Shown: one piece after another, positions 45,855 to 53,695 of the stretch
Layout of the letters: the number at the start of each line of letters is the position of its first letter
How positions within the stretch are numbered: the first letter of the stretch is position 1
From: an uncultured Marinoscillum sp.
GTDB taxonomy: Bacteria > Bacteroidota > Bacteroidia > Cytophagales > MED-G16
Reading direction: 5' to 3'
NCBI GenBank assembly: GCA_902626505.1
Contig: CACOFQ010000004.1
Coordinates: 51,333 to 115,332 of the forward strand
DNA: 64,000 nt
Notes under the pieces: model-generated
Told to the model about the DNA's origin: nothing
What the model saw: only the letters and a program-made list of their open reading frames with translations
Databases searched by the model: none
Program-made: the position numbers and the translations under genes

Positions 45855-47675
45855 ATGATAAATTCAGCAAGAGCAAATAGTTTGTCTGATTTATTTAATC
45901 AGGATAAATCTCTTATATATTTTGTTCCAAAATACCAGAGGGAATATATATGGTCAAAAAAGAACTGGGAACTTTTATTTGATGATATAATAACAAATGA
46001 TGAGGAACATTTTTTAGGATCTATTATTTGCATAAATACTAAAGTTGATTCATTAAAAGAAGATAAATTAGAGCTTATAGATGGCCAACAAAGAATGACA
46101 ACTTTGAGCTTGTTGTTGTTAGCTTTATACACTCATATGAAGTCGATTCCTATTGATAATTTAGATGAAAATGAAAAAGAAGAATTAAATACTGATTTAA
46201 TAAATTTAAAATATAGATTATTACTTAAGTCAGATAAAAGTAAACTTAGAATAGAGCCATCTATTTCAGGAAATAATAAAGAAGATTATTATTATTTATT
46301 TTCTCATAAAGTTGATTTTTTAGGCAGAGATTTACATCATAAACCATTAAATGCTGGAAATAGAAGAATTGTTAGGTGTTATAGATATTTTTTGGAGAGA
46401 CTAAAAGAGGAAAAAAATTTTAAAGATATTGGAGAGCCAATTTATAATTTAGATAAAAGTAAAGCATTACTTGCTAAAATCTATTCCTCAACTTTAGTTA
46501 AAATAGAAGTAAATACTCATTCTGATGCGTTTACTTTGTTTGAAACTCTAAATAATAGAGGCATACCTTTATCCCCTCTTGATCTTATAAAGAATTCCTT
46601 TTTAAATGAATCTGAAAAAGTAGATCCTGATTCATTAAATGAAAATTTTGAAAAATGGAATAAATTAATATCTAATCTTTCAGATGAATATGCAATTCAA
46701 GAAAGATTTTTAAGACATTTTTATAATGCTCACAAAAATAATCCTGATGTTGAAGTAAAAGGCAAGAATAGAGCTCTTAGATCAAATCTTATTGAGATTT
46801 ATGATAAACTTATTAAAAGAAATCCAAAATACTTTTTTAAAACTTTAAATATCAGTTCAGAAATATACAGTCAATTAATAGATCCAAATAATGAAAGTAA
46901 TACTGAGAGTATATCAAAAAGTTTAAGGGATTTATTAAATATTGGTGGAGCTCCATCATATGCTCTGATTTTATATGTATTTGAAGAGTGTAATATCAAT
47001 GAGGAAAAAAAGATAGAACTTATAGAATATCTTGTTAAATTCTTTTTAAAAAGAAATATATGTGATTCTCCACCAACAAGAGATCTTGATACTATATTTA
47101 TAGAAATCATAAAAAAATTATATAATCAAGGTTCTTATGATATAGGTATTATAAAATCTCACATTGAGAATTTATCTAATTATCCTTTAAATGAAATTTT
47201 TATAAAAAGATTAAAAGCAAGCTTATATGATGAAAATGTTGGTTCAACTCGTTTCATATTATGTAAGATTGAGGAATTAAATTCGACTAAGGAAACTTTT
47301 GTTGATTTATGGGCTAAAGATAGTTCAAATAAATATGTATGGACTATAGAACATATCTTTCCTCAAGGTGCTAATATTCCAGATGAATGGGTAAATATGA
47401 TAGCAAATGGAAATCTTAAAAATGCAGAAAATATACAAGAGGAATTAGTACATACAATTGGGAATCTTACTTTGACAGGTTATAATTCAAAACTTTCTAA
47501 TTTGTCCTTTCTTAAGAAGAGAGATAGAAAAGATCAAAATCAAAAACCTGTGGGATACAAAAATGGTTTGTTTTTAAATAATGAATTAAAAGACAAAGAC
47601 CAATGGAGAGAAGAAGATATAAGAGAAAGAGGTGAGTTTCTTATAGATTTAATTATTAAATATATTAATTCTTAA
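45855..47675 (+). CDS. DUF262/DUF1524 nuclease, GmrSD-like (type IV restriction-type)
   Basis: A 606-residue protein joining an N-terminal DUF262 domain (FVPKYQREYIWSKKNWELLFDDI, then LELIDGQQRMTTLSLLLLALY, the ParB-like nucleotide-binding DGQQR motif) to a C-terminal DUF1524 His-Asn-His nuclease (YVWTIEHIFPQGANIP, then LVHTIGNLTLTGYNSKLSNLSFLKKR). Proteins of this architecture include GmrSD and BrxU, which cut modified phage DNA in a nucleotide-dependent way. All key motifs appear intact. It opens the plus-strand half of the cargo and its start lies 6 bp after a 31-bp promoter-like block. Confidence 0.9.
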   Translation: MINSARANSLSDLFNQDKSLIYFVPKYQREYIWSKKNWELLFDDIITNDEEHFLGSIICINTKVDSLKEDKLELIDGQQRMTTLSLLLLALYTHMKSIPIDNLDENEKEELNTDLINLKYRLLLKSDKSKLRIEPSISGNNKEDYYYLFSHKVDFLGRDLHHKPLNAGNRRIVRCYRYFLERLKEEKNFKDIGEPIYNLDKSKALLAKIYSSTLVKIEVNTHSDAFTLFETLNNRGIPLSPLDLIKNSFLNESEKVDPDSLNENFEKWNKLISNLSDEYAIQERFLRHFYNAHKNNPDVEVKGKNRALRSNLIEIYDKLIKRNPKYFFKTLNISSEIYSQLIDPNNESNTESISKSLRDLLNIGGAPSYALILYVFEECNINEEKKIELIEYLVKFFLKRNICDSPPTRDLDTIFIEIIKKLYNQGSYDIGIIKSHIENLSNYPLNEIFIKRLKASLYDENVGSTRFILCKIEELNSTKETFVDLWAKDSSNKYVWTIEHIFPQGANIPDEWVNMIANGNLKNAENIQEELVHTIGNLTLTGYNSKLSNLSFLKKRDRKDQNQKPVGYKNGLFLNNELKDKDQWREEDIRERGEFLIDLIIKYINS

Positions 47676-47704
47676 ACTGTCAAATAACTGTCAGACCTAC
47701 CTCT

Positions 47705-47735
47705 ATTTTGCATTTTGGTATAAAAATTTTAGATT
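47705..47735 (+). promoter_or_regulatory. 31-bp twin block, copy 2 (promoter of PD-(D/E)XK-like gene)
   Basis: ATTTTGCATTTTGGTATAAAAATTTTAGATT ends 5 bp before the ATG at 47741. TTTG, 19 bp, TAGATTGA approximates the promoter consensus; the transcription start is predicted at or next to the ATG. There is no room for a leader. Confidence 0.6.
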
Positions 47736-47740
47736 GAAGG

Positions 47741-48352
47741 ATGGGGAAATTCAAAGAAATAAAAGCAAGTCCGAAAACTGGAAAAGAAAGTTTAACAGAT
47801 AATGGAAAGAATACAAACTATAATTTGTTTGACTTTTGGAGATGGAGCGTATCTGACATATTAAGTAATGCAACTCGTGGAAGGTTTGCTGAGTTTGTTG
47901 TTGGAACAGCAGTTGGACTTAATCCTAAAAATTTAAGAGACGAATGGGATGCTTATGACTTGACAACTGATGATGGAATCAAAATAGAAGTTAAATCTGC
48001 AGCATACATCCAAAGTTGGAAGCAAAAGAATTTTTCTACTATTTCTTTTTCTATTAAACCTGCCAGATATTGGGATGCAGAAACCAATATTCAACAAGAA
48101 AAACCAAAAAGACACGCTGACATTTATGTATTCTGTCATTTAAAACATAAAGACCAGAAAACTATTGACCCACTAAAAATGGAGCAATGGGATTTTTATG
48201 TTTTACCAACTTATCAACTTGACAATTATACAAGAAGTCAAAGTTCAATCACGATTAATTCACTAAAAAAAATGACTGAACCAAAAAAGTACAAAGAATT
48301 AAAAAACGAGATAACGAAAGCATATAAAGAACAAAAAAACTCCCAACCTTAA
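47741..48352 (+). CDS. PD-(D/E)XK-like nuclease family protein, unknown specificity
   Basis: A 203-residue protein. The segment NATRGRFAEFVVGTAVGLNPKNLRDEWDAYDLTTDDGIKIEVKSAAYIQSW has the order expected of a PD-(D/E)XK core: a helix glutamate (RFAEF), an aspartate (WDAYD), the E-x-K (IEVK) and a downstream glutamine (IQSW). Such small proteins often accompany restriction systems. The remaining part is basic and helical. Its promoter block duplicates that of the neighbouring DUF262 gene, implying joint regulation. Catalysis is inferred from motif pattern only. Confidence 0.7.
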   Translation: MGKFKEIKASPKTGKESLTDNGKNTNYNLFDFWRWSVSDILSNATRGRFAEFVVGTAVGLNPKNLRDEWDAYDLTTDDGIKIEVKSAAYIQSWKQKNFSTISFSIKPARYWDAETNIQQEKPKRHADIYVFCHLKHKDQKTIDPLKMEQWDFYVLPTYQLDNYTRSQSSITINSLKKMTEPKKYKELKNEITKAYKEQKNSQP

Positions 48353-48360
48353 AGGCCTTA

Positions 48361-48375
48361 AAAGATTGATTAATC
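48361..48375. repeat. AAAGATTGATTAATC repeat, middle copy
   Basis: The same 15-bp sequence occurs at 49118-49132 (continuing CAAAGGTGCC, here CGAAAGGTGC) and at 38171-38185. This copy includes the stop codon of the 257-codon ORF, whose start lies in the 49118 copy. Confidence 0.6.
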
Positions 48376-49143
48376 GAAAGGTGCAAGTTCACTAATTCTA
48401 TGGTTTCTCTCTTTAATAAATTTCATTAAATTATTTTTATATAATCTATATTCCTCAACATTATTTGGTAAAGGAGAGCCATTAAACCCATTAAAAGGAA
48501 TCCAATATTTAATTGATGAATAATTTTCATTAACAAGGTCTTGAAGAAGAAAAAAATTAACATATTCTTTAAAATTTTCAAACAAATAAAAAAATTGAGA
48601 GTATCTCTTGAAGGTATTACTAAGTGGACTATCTTCATTAGAATAAAAACGCCTTATACATTCTAAAGTAAGGTCAAACCTATCTTTAATTTTTCTATTT
48701 AAACCACGAGAAGCGTTTATGGTCATTTTTTTATCTACTTGTTTTGAAGGAAAAATAATATAACCTCCAATAGTACTACACACAGAAAAAAATTGGTCCA
48801 TTTCAAAGTTTGGAATTTTATTAATAATTGGAGCCATTTGATTTGTGTATCTGTAAGTATGACTAATAGAATCGCTGGACAAAGTAAACTCTCCTAATTC
48901 TGACTTATGACAAAGAACTCTTGCAAGATTATCATTTAAATCAAACTTTAAACCAGAAGGCAAAGGTTTACTCCATAGAAGTTTGTGATAATTTCGAAGA
49001 GTTGGACTATAAGAGTCTGGGTCCTTTCCTTTAGGTGTATCAGAATAAACATCAAAAGTTACATCAATATAATTGTCCACTATTTTTTTTAATGAGAGAT
49101 ACTTAAATGTATTGAAAAAAGATTGATTAATCAAAGGTGCCAA
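48370..49143 (-). CDS. Unrecognised 257-residue cargo protein
   Basis: The ORF starts with TTG at 49143 (MAPLINQSFFNTF), inside the element-end repeat, and ends within another copy of that repeat. Conserved-looking blocks are DTPKGKDPDSYSPTLRNYHKLLWSKPLPSGLKFDLND, HKSELGEFTLSSDSISHTYR, and RFDLTLECIRRFYSNEDSPLSNTFKRYSQFF. This looks like a family of uncharacterised proteins in island regions (possibly DUF6994-type; not verified). No catalytic motif recognised. A later start is possible. Base composition resembles its neighbours in the element. Confidence 0.6.
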   Translation of the reverse strand: MAPLINQSFFNTFKYLSLKKIVDNYIDVTFDVYSDTPKGKDPDSYSPTLRNYHKLLWSKPLPSGLKFDLNDNLARVLCHKSELGEFTLSSDSISHTYRYTNQMAPIINKIPNFEMDQFFSVCSTIGGYIIFPSKQVDKKMTINASRGLNRKIKDRFDLTLECIRRFYSNEDSPLSNTFKRYSQFFYLFENFKEYVNFFLLQDLVNENYSSIKYWIPFNGFNGSPLPNNVEEYRLYKNNLMKFIKERNHRISELAPFD

Positions 49144-49154
49144 ATAAGTGCCAA
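49118..49154. repeat. Right-end repeats: AAAGATTGATTAATC and GTGCCAAATAAGTGCCAA
   Basis: A palindrome (TTGATTAATCAA) with a flanking A-run (T-run on the minus strand), immediately followed by an 18-bp copy of the left-end repeat 38375-38392. On the minus strand the palindrome plus T-run could terminate tRNA-His transcription 70 bp downstream. It is in the element just inside the right attachment repeat. Confidence 0.6.
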
Positions 49155-49182
49155 GATTTTATATCTTTATAGGTAAGAGAAG

Positions 49183-49254
49183 TGCAAGCATTGTAAGAAA
49201 AAAGGGTGGAAGACCGGACTCGAACCGGCGACCTCCTGAACCACAATCAGGCGT
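49183..49254. repeat. Right attachment repeat (72 bp)
   Basis: Identical to 38225-38296. It supplies the 3' part of the functional tRNA-His after integration, so the tRNA gene stays usable although its 3' half is element-derived. Confidence 0.9.
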
Positions 49255-49279
49255 TCTAACCAACTGAACTACAACCACC
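49205..49279 (-). tRNA. tRNA-His (GTG anticodon), integration site
   Basis: The minus strand reads GGTGGTTGTAGTTCAGTTGGTTAGAACGCC, anticodon arm CTGATTGTGGTTCAG with anticodon GTG, then GGTCGCCGGTTCGAGTCCGGTCTTCCACC. The G-1:C73 feature of tRNA-His is present and CCA is not encoded; six T follow at once. The T-arm (GCCGG/CCGGT) is normal, but acceptor positions 5:68 and 6:67 are U-U mismatches. The promoter on the chromosomal side shows that this is the transcribed copy. The element lies directly downstream of its 3' end. Confidence 0.9.
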
Positions 49280-49291
49280 ATTTTGAATCAG

Positions 49292-49323
49292 CAAATCTAG
49301 AATAATGTTATTACTAAGACAAA
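49292..49323 (-). promoter_or_regulatory. Promoter of tRNA-His
   Basis: On the minus strand: TTTG, 20 bp, TAGATTTG, ending about 13 bp before the tRNA 5' end. This matches the Bacteroidota consensus and lies outside the element, so the original chromosomal promoter still drives the gene. Confidence 0.65.
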
Positions 49324-49327
49324 TTTT

Positions 49328-50665
49328 CTAATCTCTATTGAATTCCATTCTTAACCCTGAAGGCTCTCCATTGATTCTTCCATTTTTATATATATGATTT
49401 CCAGAAACGATTGTATGTATAACTTTTGAATTAAAACTTGTATTTTCAAAGGGACTCCATTTACATTTTGATAAAATATTATTCTCATCTACATCAGTTT
49501 TAGAATTGAAATCAAATAATACTATATCTGCAAAATACCCTTCTCTTATGTATCCTCTTTCTTTTATCTGAAATAGTTCAGCAACACTATGTGAAGTTTT
49601 CTCAACTATTTTCTCAATGGATATCTTATTATTTCTATTCATCTCAAGTAGTACTGGAAGTGAATATTGAATTAGAGGACCTCCTGATGGTGCATTAATA
49701 TATGTTCCTGATTTTTCCTCTTTTGTATGTGGTGCATGGTCGGTTGCAATTACATTAATCACTCCTTCATTTACAGCTTTAATTATAGCTTCTCTGTCAT
49801 CAGAAGTTTTTATTGCAGGATTCCATTTTATTAGACTCCCTAGCTTATCATAATCTTCATTTGAAAACCACATATGATGAAGACACGCCTCACATGTAAT
49901 GTTTTTATCTTTTAATGGAATCTTTTCAAATAGCTCCAACTCTTCTTTTGTTGAAATGTGTAAGACATGCAACTTAGCATTATGTTCTTGGGCTAGTGAT
50001 ATAGCGTTTGAGGAAGACTTATAGCATGCTTCTCTTGATCTAATAATGTGATGCTGATTAAATGGTATTTCATCTCCATACTTTTTTTGGGCATACTTTA
50101 AGTTTTCTTGAATAGTAAATTCATCTTCACAATGAGTTGTAATTATTACTTCTGAATATTTAAAAATATCGTTCAAAGCTTTTTCTCTATCAACTAACAT
50201 ATTTCCAGTAGAAGATCCCATGAAAATTTTTACTCCACAAATGTTATTTCTATCAATTCTTTTGACTTCCTCTATGTTGTCATTAGATGCTCCAAGATAA
50301 AATGAATAATTTCCAAATGATTTTTGTTGAGCAATATCATATTTATTTTCTAACTCTTGTATAGTTATTGCATTTGGAATTGTATTTGGCATTTCCATAA
50401 ATGAAGTTACTCCTCCAGCAATCGCAGCCATTGACTCAGTAAAAATGTCTCCTTTATGTGTTAAACCTGGCTCCCTAAAATGAACTTGATCATCAATTAA
50501 GCCAGGAATTAGGTATAGACCTTCAGCATCTATTTCATCGCACCTATGATTCACATTAATATTTTGACCGATTCTTTCTATTCTTTTTTTACTAATGAGA
50601 ACGTCTTTTATTTCCTGTTTATTTTCATTAATTATGGTAGCATTTTTTATAAGAATAGTACTCAT
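49328..50665 (-). CDS. Dihydroorotase or related amidohydrolase
   Basis: A 445-residue metal-dependent amidohydrolase. The zinc-binding HFREPG appears as DDQVHFREPGLTHKGDIFTESMAAIAGGVTSFMEMPNT, the carboxylated lysine region as GVKIFMGSSTGNML, and later metal ligands as TTHCED, HVLHISTKEE and ATDHAPHTKEEK. These fit type I dihydroorotase (pyrimidine biosynthesis) better than allantoinase or dihydropyrimidinase, but the separation is by overall resemblance only. It lies just upstream of the tRNA-His on the same strand. Confidence 0.88.
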   Translation of the reverse strand: MSTILIKNATIINENKQEIKDVLISKKRIERIGQNINVNHRCDEIDAEGLYLIPGLIDDQVHFREPGLTHKGDIFTESMAAIAGGVTSFMEMPNTIPNAITIQELENKYDIAQQKSFGNYSFYLGASNDNIEEVKRIDRNNICGVKIFMGSSTGNMLVDREKALNDIFKYSEVIITTHCEDEFTIQENLKYAQKKYGDEIPFNQHHIIRSREACYKSSSNAISLAQEHNAKLHVLHISTKEELELFEKIPLKDKNITCEACLHHMWFSNEDYDKLGSLIKWNPAIKTSDDREAIIKAVNEGVINVIATDHAPHTKEEKSGTYINAPSGGPLIQYSLPVLLEMNRNNKISIEKIVEKTSHSVAELFQIKERGYIREGYFADIVLFDFNSKTDVDENNILSKCKWSPFENTSFNSKVIHTIVSGNHIYKNGRINGEPSGLRMEFNRD

Positions 50666-50753
50666 GTTGATAATTGATTTATTTACAAATTTAATTTAAT
50701 ACTGTTAATGAATATTCTTATAAACAATCAATTTTATTTTTCAACTTTGTGTA

Positions 50754-50761
50754 TACATTTG
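50754..50761 (+). promoter_or_regulatory. Candidate -7 element upstream of gcvP
   Basis: TACATTTG matches TAnnTTTG. The -33 position lacks TTTG. The predicted start near 50766 would give a 20-nt AT-rich leader. Confidence 0.45.
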
Positions 50762-50786
50762 CGTATATATTTTTTTAATATTTATA

Positions 50787-52967
50787 ATGTCAAATATCAC
50801 TTTTAATTCAGACGAATTTTCTTCCAGGCATAATTCAATTTCTAAGCAGGAAGAAAATTTAATGTTAAAACAAATTGGTGTCAAATCGGTAGATGAACTA
50901 ATAAATCTTACAATACCTGATTCAATTAGATTAGAAAATGATCTTAATCTAGAAAAACCAAAAACTGAGAATGAATTTTTATCTCATTTTAAAACTCTTG
51001 CCTTAAAAAATAAGAAATACAAATCTTATATTGGAACGGGCTATTATGATTGTTTTACTCCCAATGTAATTAAAAGAAATATATTAGAAAATCCTGGTTG
51101 GTATACTGCGTACACTCCATACCAAGCAGAAATTGCTCAGGGAAGGATGGAAGCTCTTATCAATTATCAGACTATGGTTACTGACCTTACTGGAATGGAA
51201 ATATCAAACGCTTCCTTGTTAGATGAAGGCACCGCAGCATCTGAAGCAATGACAATGTTTTTTAGGGTAAGGAAAGGATCGAAGAAAAAAGCGTTTAAAT
51301 TTTTTGTTTCAAATAAAATTTTTCCTCAGACAATAGAGCTTTTAAAAACAAGGTCTGAACCGCTTGGTATTGAACTAGTAATTGATGAACTAGATAAGTT
51401 TAATTGTGGAGATGATTACTTTGGTGCTCTTTTCCAATACCCTGATAATGATGGTAATATAGTTGATCTGTCATCTTATTTAGAGAAAGCTAGGAGTAAA
51501 TCAATTTTCACATGTGTCGCTTCTGACTTAATGAGTTTAGTTCTTCTAAAATCTCCTGGTGAAATGGGTGCGGACGCAGTTGTTGGAAATTCCCAAAGAT
51601 TTGGAGTGCCAATGGGATATGGAGGACCTCATGCTGCTTTTTATGCCACAAAAGAAGAATTTAAAAGACATATACCCGGAAGAATTATAGGTGTAAGTGT
51701 TGACTCAGCTGGTAATAATGCTTATAGAATGGCTTTACAGACTAGAGAACAGCATATAAAAAGAGATAGAGCTACATCAAATATTTGTACAGCTCAGGTC
51801 CTTCTATCAGTAATGGCAGGGATGTATGCTGTATATCATGGCAAAGACGGATTAAAAAAGATTGCTACAAAAATTGCTTCTCTAACTCAGTTGCTTGAAA
51901 ATGGAATTTCTAGTTTAGATTTTAATCAAGAAAATAAAAACTTCTTTGATACTTTAAAAATTAAGGTAACATCTGAAGAAAAGGATAAGATTAAGAAAGT
52001 TGCTGAAAAGAATCATCTAAACTTTAGATATTTTGAAACAGACTATATTGGTATTTCGCTAGATGAAACCACTCAAGTTTCTGACGTTCTAGATATTCTT
52101 AATATCTTCTCGGAAGTATCTGGAAAATCTTTAGAAATTAACTTAGATAATATTGATGATTTAAAACATAACATTTCAGCAAATCAAATTAGAAGTTCGG
52201 AATTTTTATCTCACGAGGTATTTAACAAATATCATACTGAGCATGAAATTTTAAGGTACATGAAGAGGTTAGAAAATAAAGATTTATCTCTTGTTCATTC
52301 GATGATCTCACTGGGCTCTTGTACAATGAAACTTAATGCTACAACAGAAATGATTCCTGTAACGTGGGAGGAAATGAATCTTCATCCTTTTGTTCCAACG
52401 GATCAAGCTCAGGGGTATTCAGAAATGATAAATAGTTTAAATACTTGGTTATGTGAAATTACCGGTTTTTCAGCTATATCATTTCAACCAAATTCCGGTG
52501 CTCAAGGTGAGTACACAGGCTTAATGGTCATTAGAGCATATCATCTTGATAAGGGAAATGATAATAGAAATATTGCATTAATTCCATCATCTGCTCACGG
52601 AACAAATCCAGCTTCTGCAATAATGGCTGGGATGAAGGTAGTAGTAGTTGCATGTGATAAACATGGTAATATTGATTATGATGATTTAAAAGAGAAATGT
52701 GAACAACATTCTGAGAATTTAAGTTGTCTAATGATAACATATCCATCAACTCATGGGGTGTTTGAAGATAAAATTTTAGAAGTATGTAATCTAATACATG
52801 AAAATGGTGGATTAGTATATATGGATGGAGCAAATATGAATGCTCAGGTAGGATTAACTAATCCAAAAAATATTGGTGCTGATGTTTGTCACCTAAATCT
52901 TCACAAGACATTTTGTATACCTCACGGGGGGGGGTGGGCCAGGAATGGGGCCAATAGGTGTAGTTGA
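50787..52967 (+). CDS. gcvP: Glycine dehydrogenase (decarboxylating), P protein, N-terminal part before a frameshift
   Basis: The P protein of the glycine cleavage system decarboxylates glycine with pyridoxal phosphate and passes the aminomethyl group to the lipoylated H protein. This 5' reading frame (726 aa) contains both family halves up to the PLP site LNLHKTFCIPHGGG, then shifts and reads WARNGANRCS. Blocks such as YIGTGYYDCFTPNVIKRNILENPGWYTAYTPYQAEIAQGR and MISLGSCTMKLNATTEM are typical. A run of nine G at 52926-52934, where eight would keep the frame (HGGGGPGMGPIGV), breaks the gene. Corrected length is 958 aa, normal for the family. Confidence 0.95.
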   Translation: MSNITFNSDEFSSRHNSISKQEENLMLKQIGVKSVDELINLTIPDSIRLENDLNLEKPKTENEFLSHFKTLALKNKKYKSYIGTGYYDCFTPNVIKRNILENPGWYTAYTPYQAEIAQGRMEALINYQTMVTDLTGMEISNASLLDEGTAASEAMTMFFRVRKGSKKKAFKFFVSNKIFPQTIELLKTRSEPLGIELVIDELDKFNCGDDYFGALFQYPDNDGNIVDLSSYLEKARSKSIFTCVASDLMSLVLLKSPGEMGADAVVGNSQRFGVPMGYGGPHAAFYATKEEFKRHIPGRIIGVSVDSAGNNAYRMALQTREQHIKRDRATSNICTAQVLLSVMAGMYAVYHGKDGLKKIATKIASLTQLLENGISSLDFNQENKNFFDTLKIKVTSEEKDKIKKVAEKNHLNFRYFETDYIGISLDETTQVSDVLDILNIFSEVSGKSLEINLDNIDDLKHNISANQIRSSEFLSHEVFNKYHTEHEILRYMKRLENKDLSLVHSMISLGSCTMKLNATTEMIPVTWEEMNLHPFVPTDQAQGYSEMINSLNTWLCEITGFSAISFQPNSGAQGEYTGLMVIRAYHLDKGNDNRNIALIPSSAHGTNPASAIMAGMKVVVVACDKHGNIDYDDLKEKCEQHSENLSCLMITYPSTHGVFEDKILEVCNLIHENGGLVYMDGANMNAQVGLTNPKNIGADVCHLNLHKTFCIPHGGGWARNGANRCS
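52926..52934 (+). other. G9 tract causing the gcvP frameshift
   Basis: Nine consecutive G in the codons for the PLP-loop glycines. Removing one G restores the GGGGPGMGP reading. A G9 run is striking in such AT-rich DNA. It is either an assembly/sequencing error or a slippage-prone tract in the real genome. Confidence 0.85.
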
Positions 52968-53664
52968 AAAATTAGTAAAGTATCTACCAAGAAATATATT
53001 TGAAGATTATGATGACTCTAACATAACACCAGTATCTAGTGCACCATATGGTAGTGCAAGTATTCTCGCTATATCATACTCTTATATTTCTATGATGGGG
53101 GGTAATGCATTAAAAAAAGCAACAGAACTATCAATATTAAATGCTAATTACATTAGGTCAAGACTTCAAGATCACTATCAAGTTTTATATAAAGGTATCA
53201 ACGGTACGAGTGCTCATGAATTTATTATTGATTGCAGAGAATTCAAGTCAGATACTGATGTTGAGGTAGAAGATATTGCGAAAAGGCTAATGGATTATGG
53301 TTATCATGCTCCGACGGTTTCTTTTCCAGTACCAGGTACAATGATGATAGAACCAACTGAAAGTGAAACTAAAGCTGAGCTTGATAAGTTTTGTGATGTT
53401 ATGATTGAGATTAGAAACGAAATAGAAGAGATCAGAAATGGAACATATGATAAAGAGAATAATGTCTTAAAAAACTCACCCCATACTGCTTCAGTTGTAA
53501 CAGCTTCATCATGGATATTCCCGTACACCAGAGAAAAAGCTGCTTATCCATTAGATTTTGTTTCCTCCAATAAATTTTGGCCTTCAGTCGGAAGAATAGA
53601 TAATGCACATGGAGATAGGAATTTATTTTGTAGCTGTATACCACTTGAGGAATATTCTTCTTAA
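52945..53664 (+). CDS. gcvP: Glycine dehydrogenase P protein, C-terminal part after the frameshift
   Basis: The remaining 239 codons continue the P protein in the next frame (MGPIGVVEKLVKYLP, SAPYGSASILAISYSYISMMGG, ILNANYIRSRLQDHYQVLY, HEFIIDCREFK, YGYHAPTVSFPVPGTMMIEPTESE) to the usual C-terminus (KFWPSVGRIDNAHGDRNLFCSC). It is not a separate gene: the annotated start is an internal methionine next to the G9 tract. No other disruption is seen, which argues against long-standing decay. Confidence 0.92.
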   Translation: MGPIGVVEKLVKYLPRNIFEDYDDSNITPVSSAPYGSASILAISYSYISMMGGNALKKATELSILNANYIRSRLQDHYQVLYKGINGTSAHEFIIDCREFKSDTDVEVEDIAKRLMDYGYHAPTVSFPVPGTMMIEPTESETKAELDKFCDVMIEIRNEIEEIRNGTYDKENNVLKNSPHTASVVTASSWIFPYTREKAAYPLDFVSSNKFWPSVGRIDNAHGDRNLFCSCIPLEEYSS

Positions 53665-53695
53665 ATAGAAATAAATATTTAATTACTTTTGGCAA

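Larger units (their letters stand above)
38225..49254. mobile_element. Integrated genomic element in tRNA-His carrying defence genes
   Basis: About 11 kb bounded by a 72-bp direct repeat (38225-38296 and 49183-49254) that covers the 3' part of tRNA-His plus its immediate downstream bases. A tyrosine recombinase gene lies next to the left repeat and points inward. The cargo is a type I restriction-modification operon, a small basic protein, a candidate ncRNA, a GmrSD-like nuclease, a PD-(D/E)XK-like protein and an unknown ORF. No conjugation, replication or phage structural genes are present, so it appears to be a minimal integrase-plus-cargo element, similar in layout to tRNA-targeting cargo elements of other marine bacteria. 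Confidence 0.85.

Noticed and set aside
52926-52934. Programmed ribosomal frameshift in gcvP
   Set aside because: GcvP is not known to use frameshifting, and the tract lacks a typical slippery site with a downstream structure; a homopolymer error or slippage is simpler.
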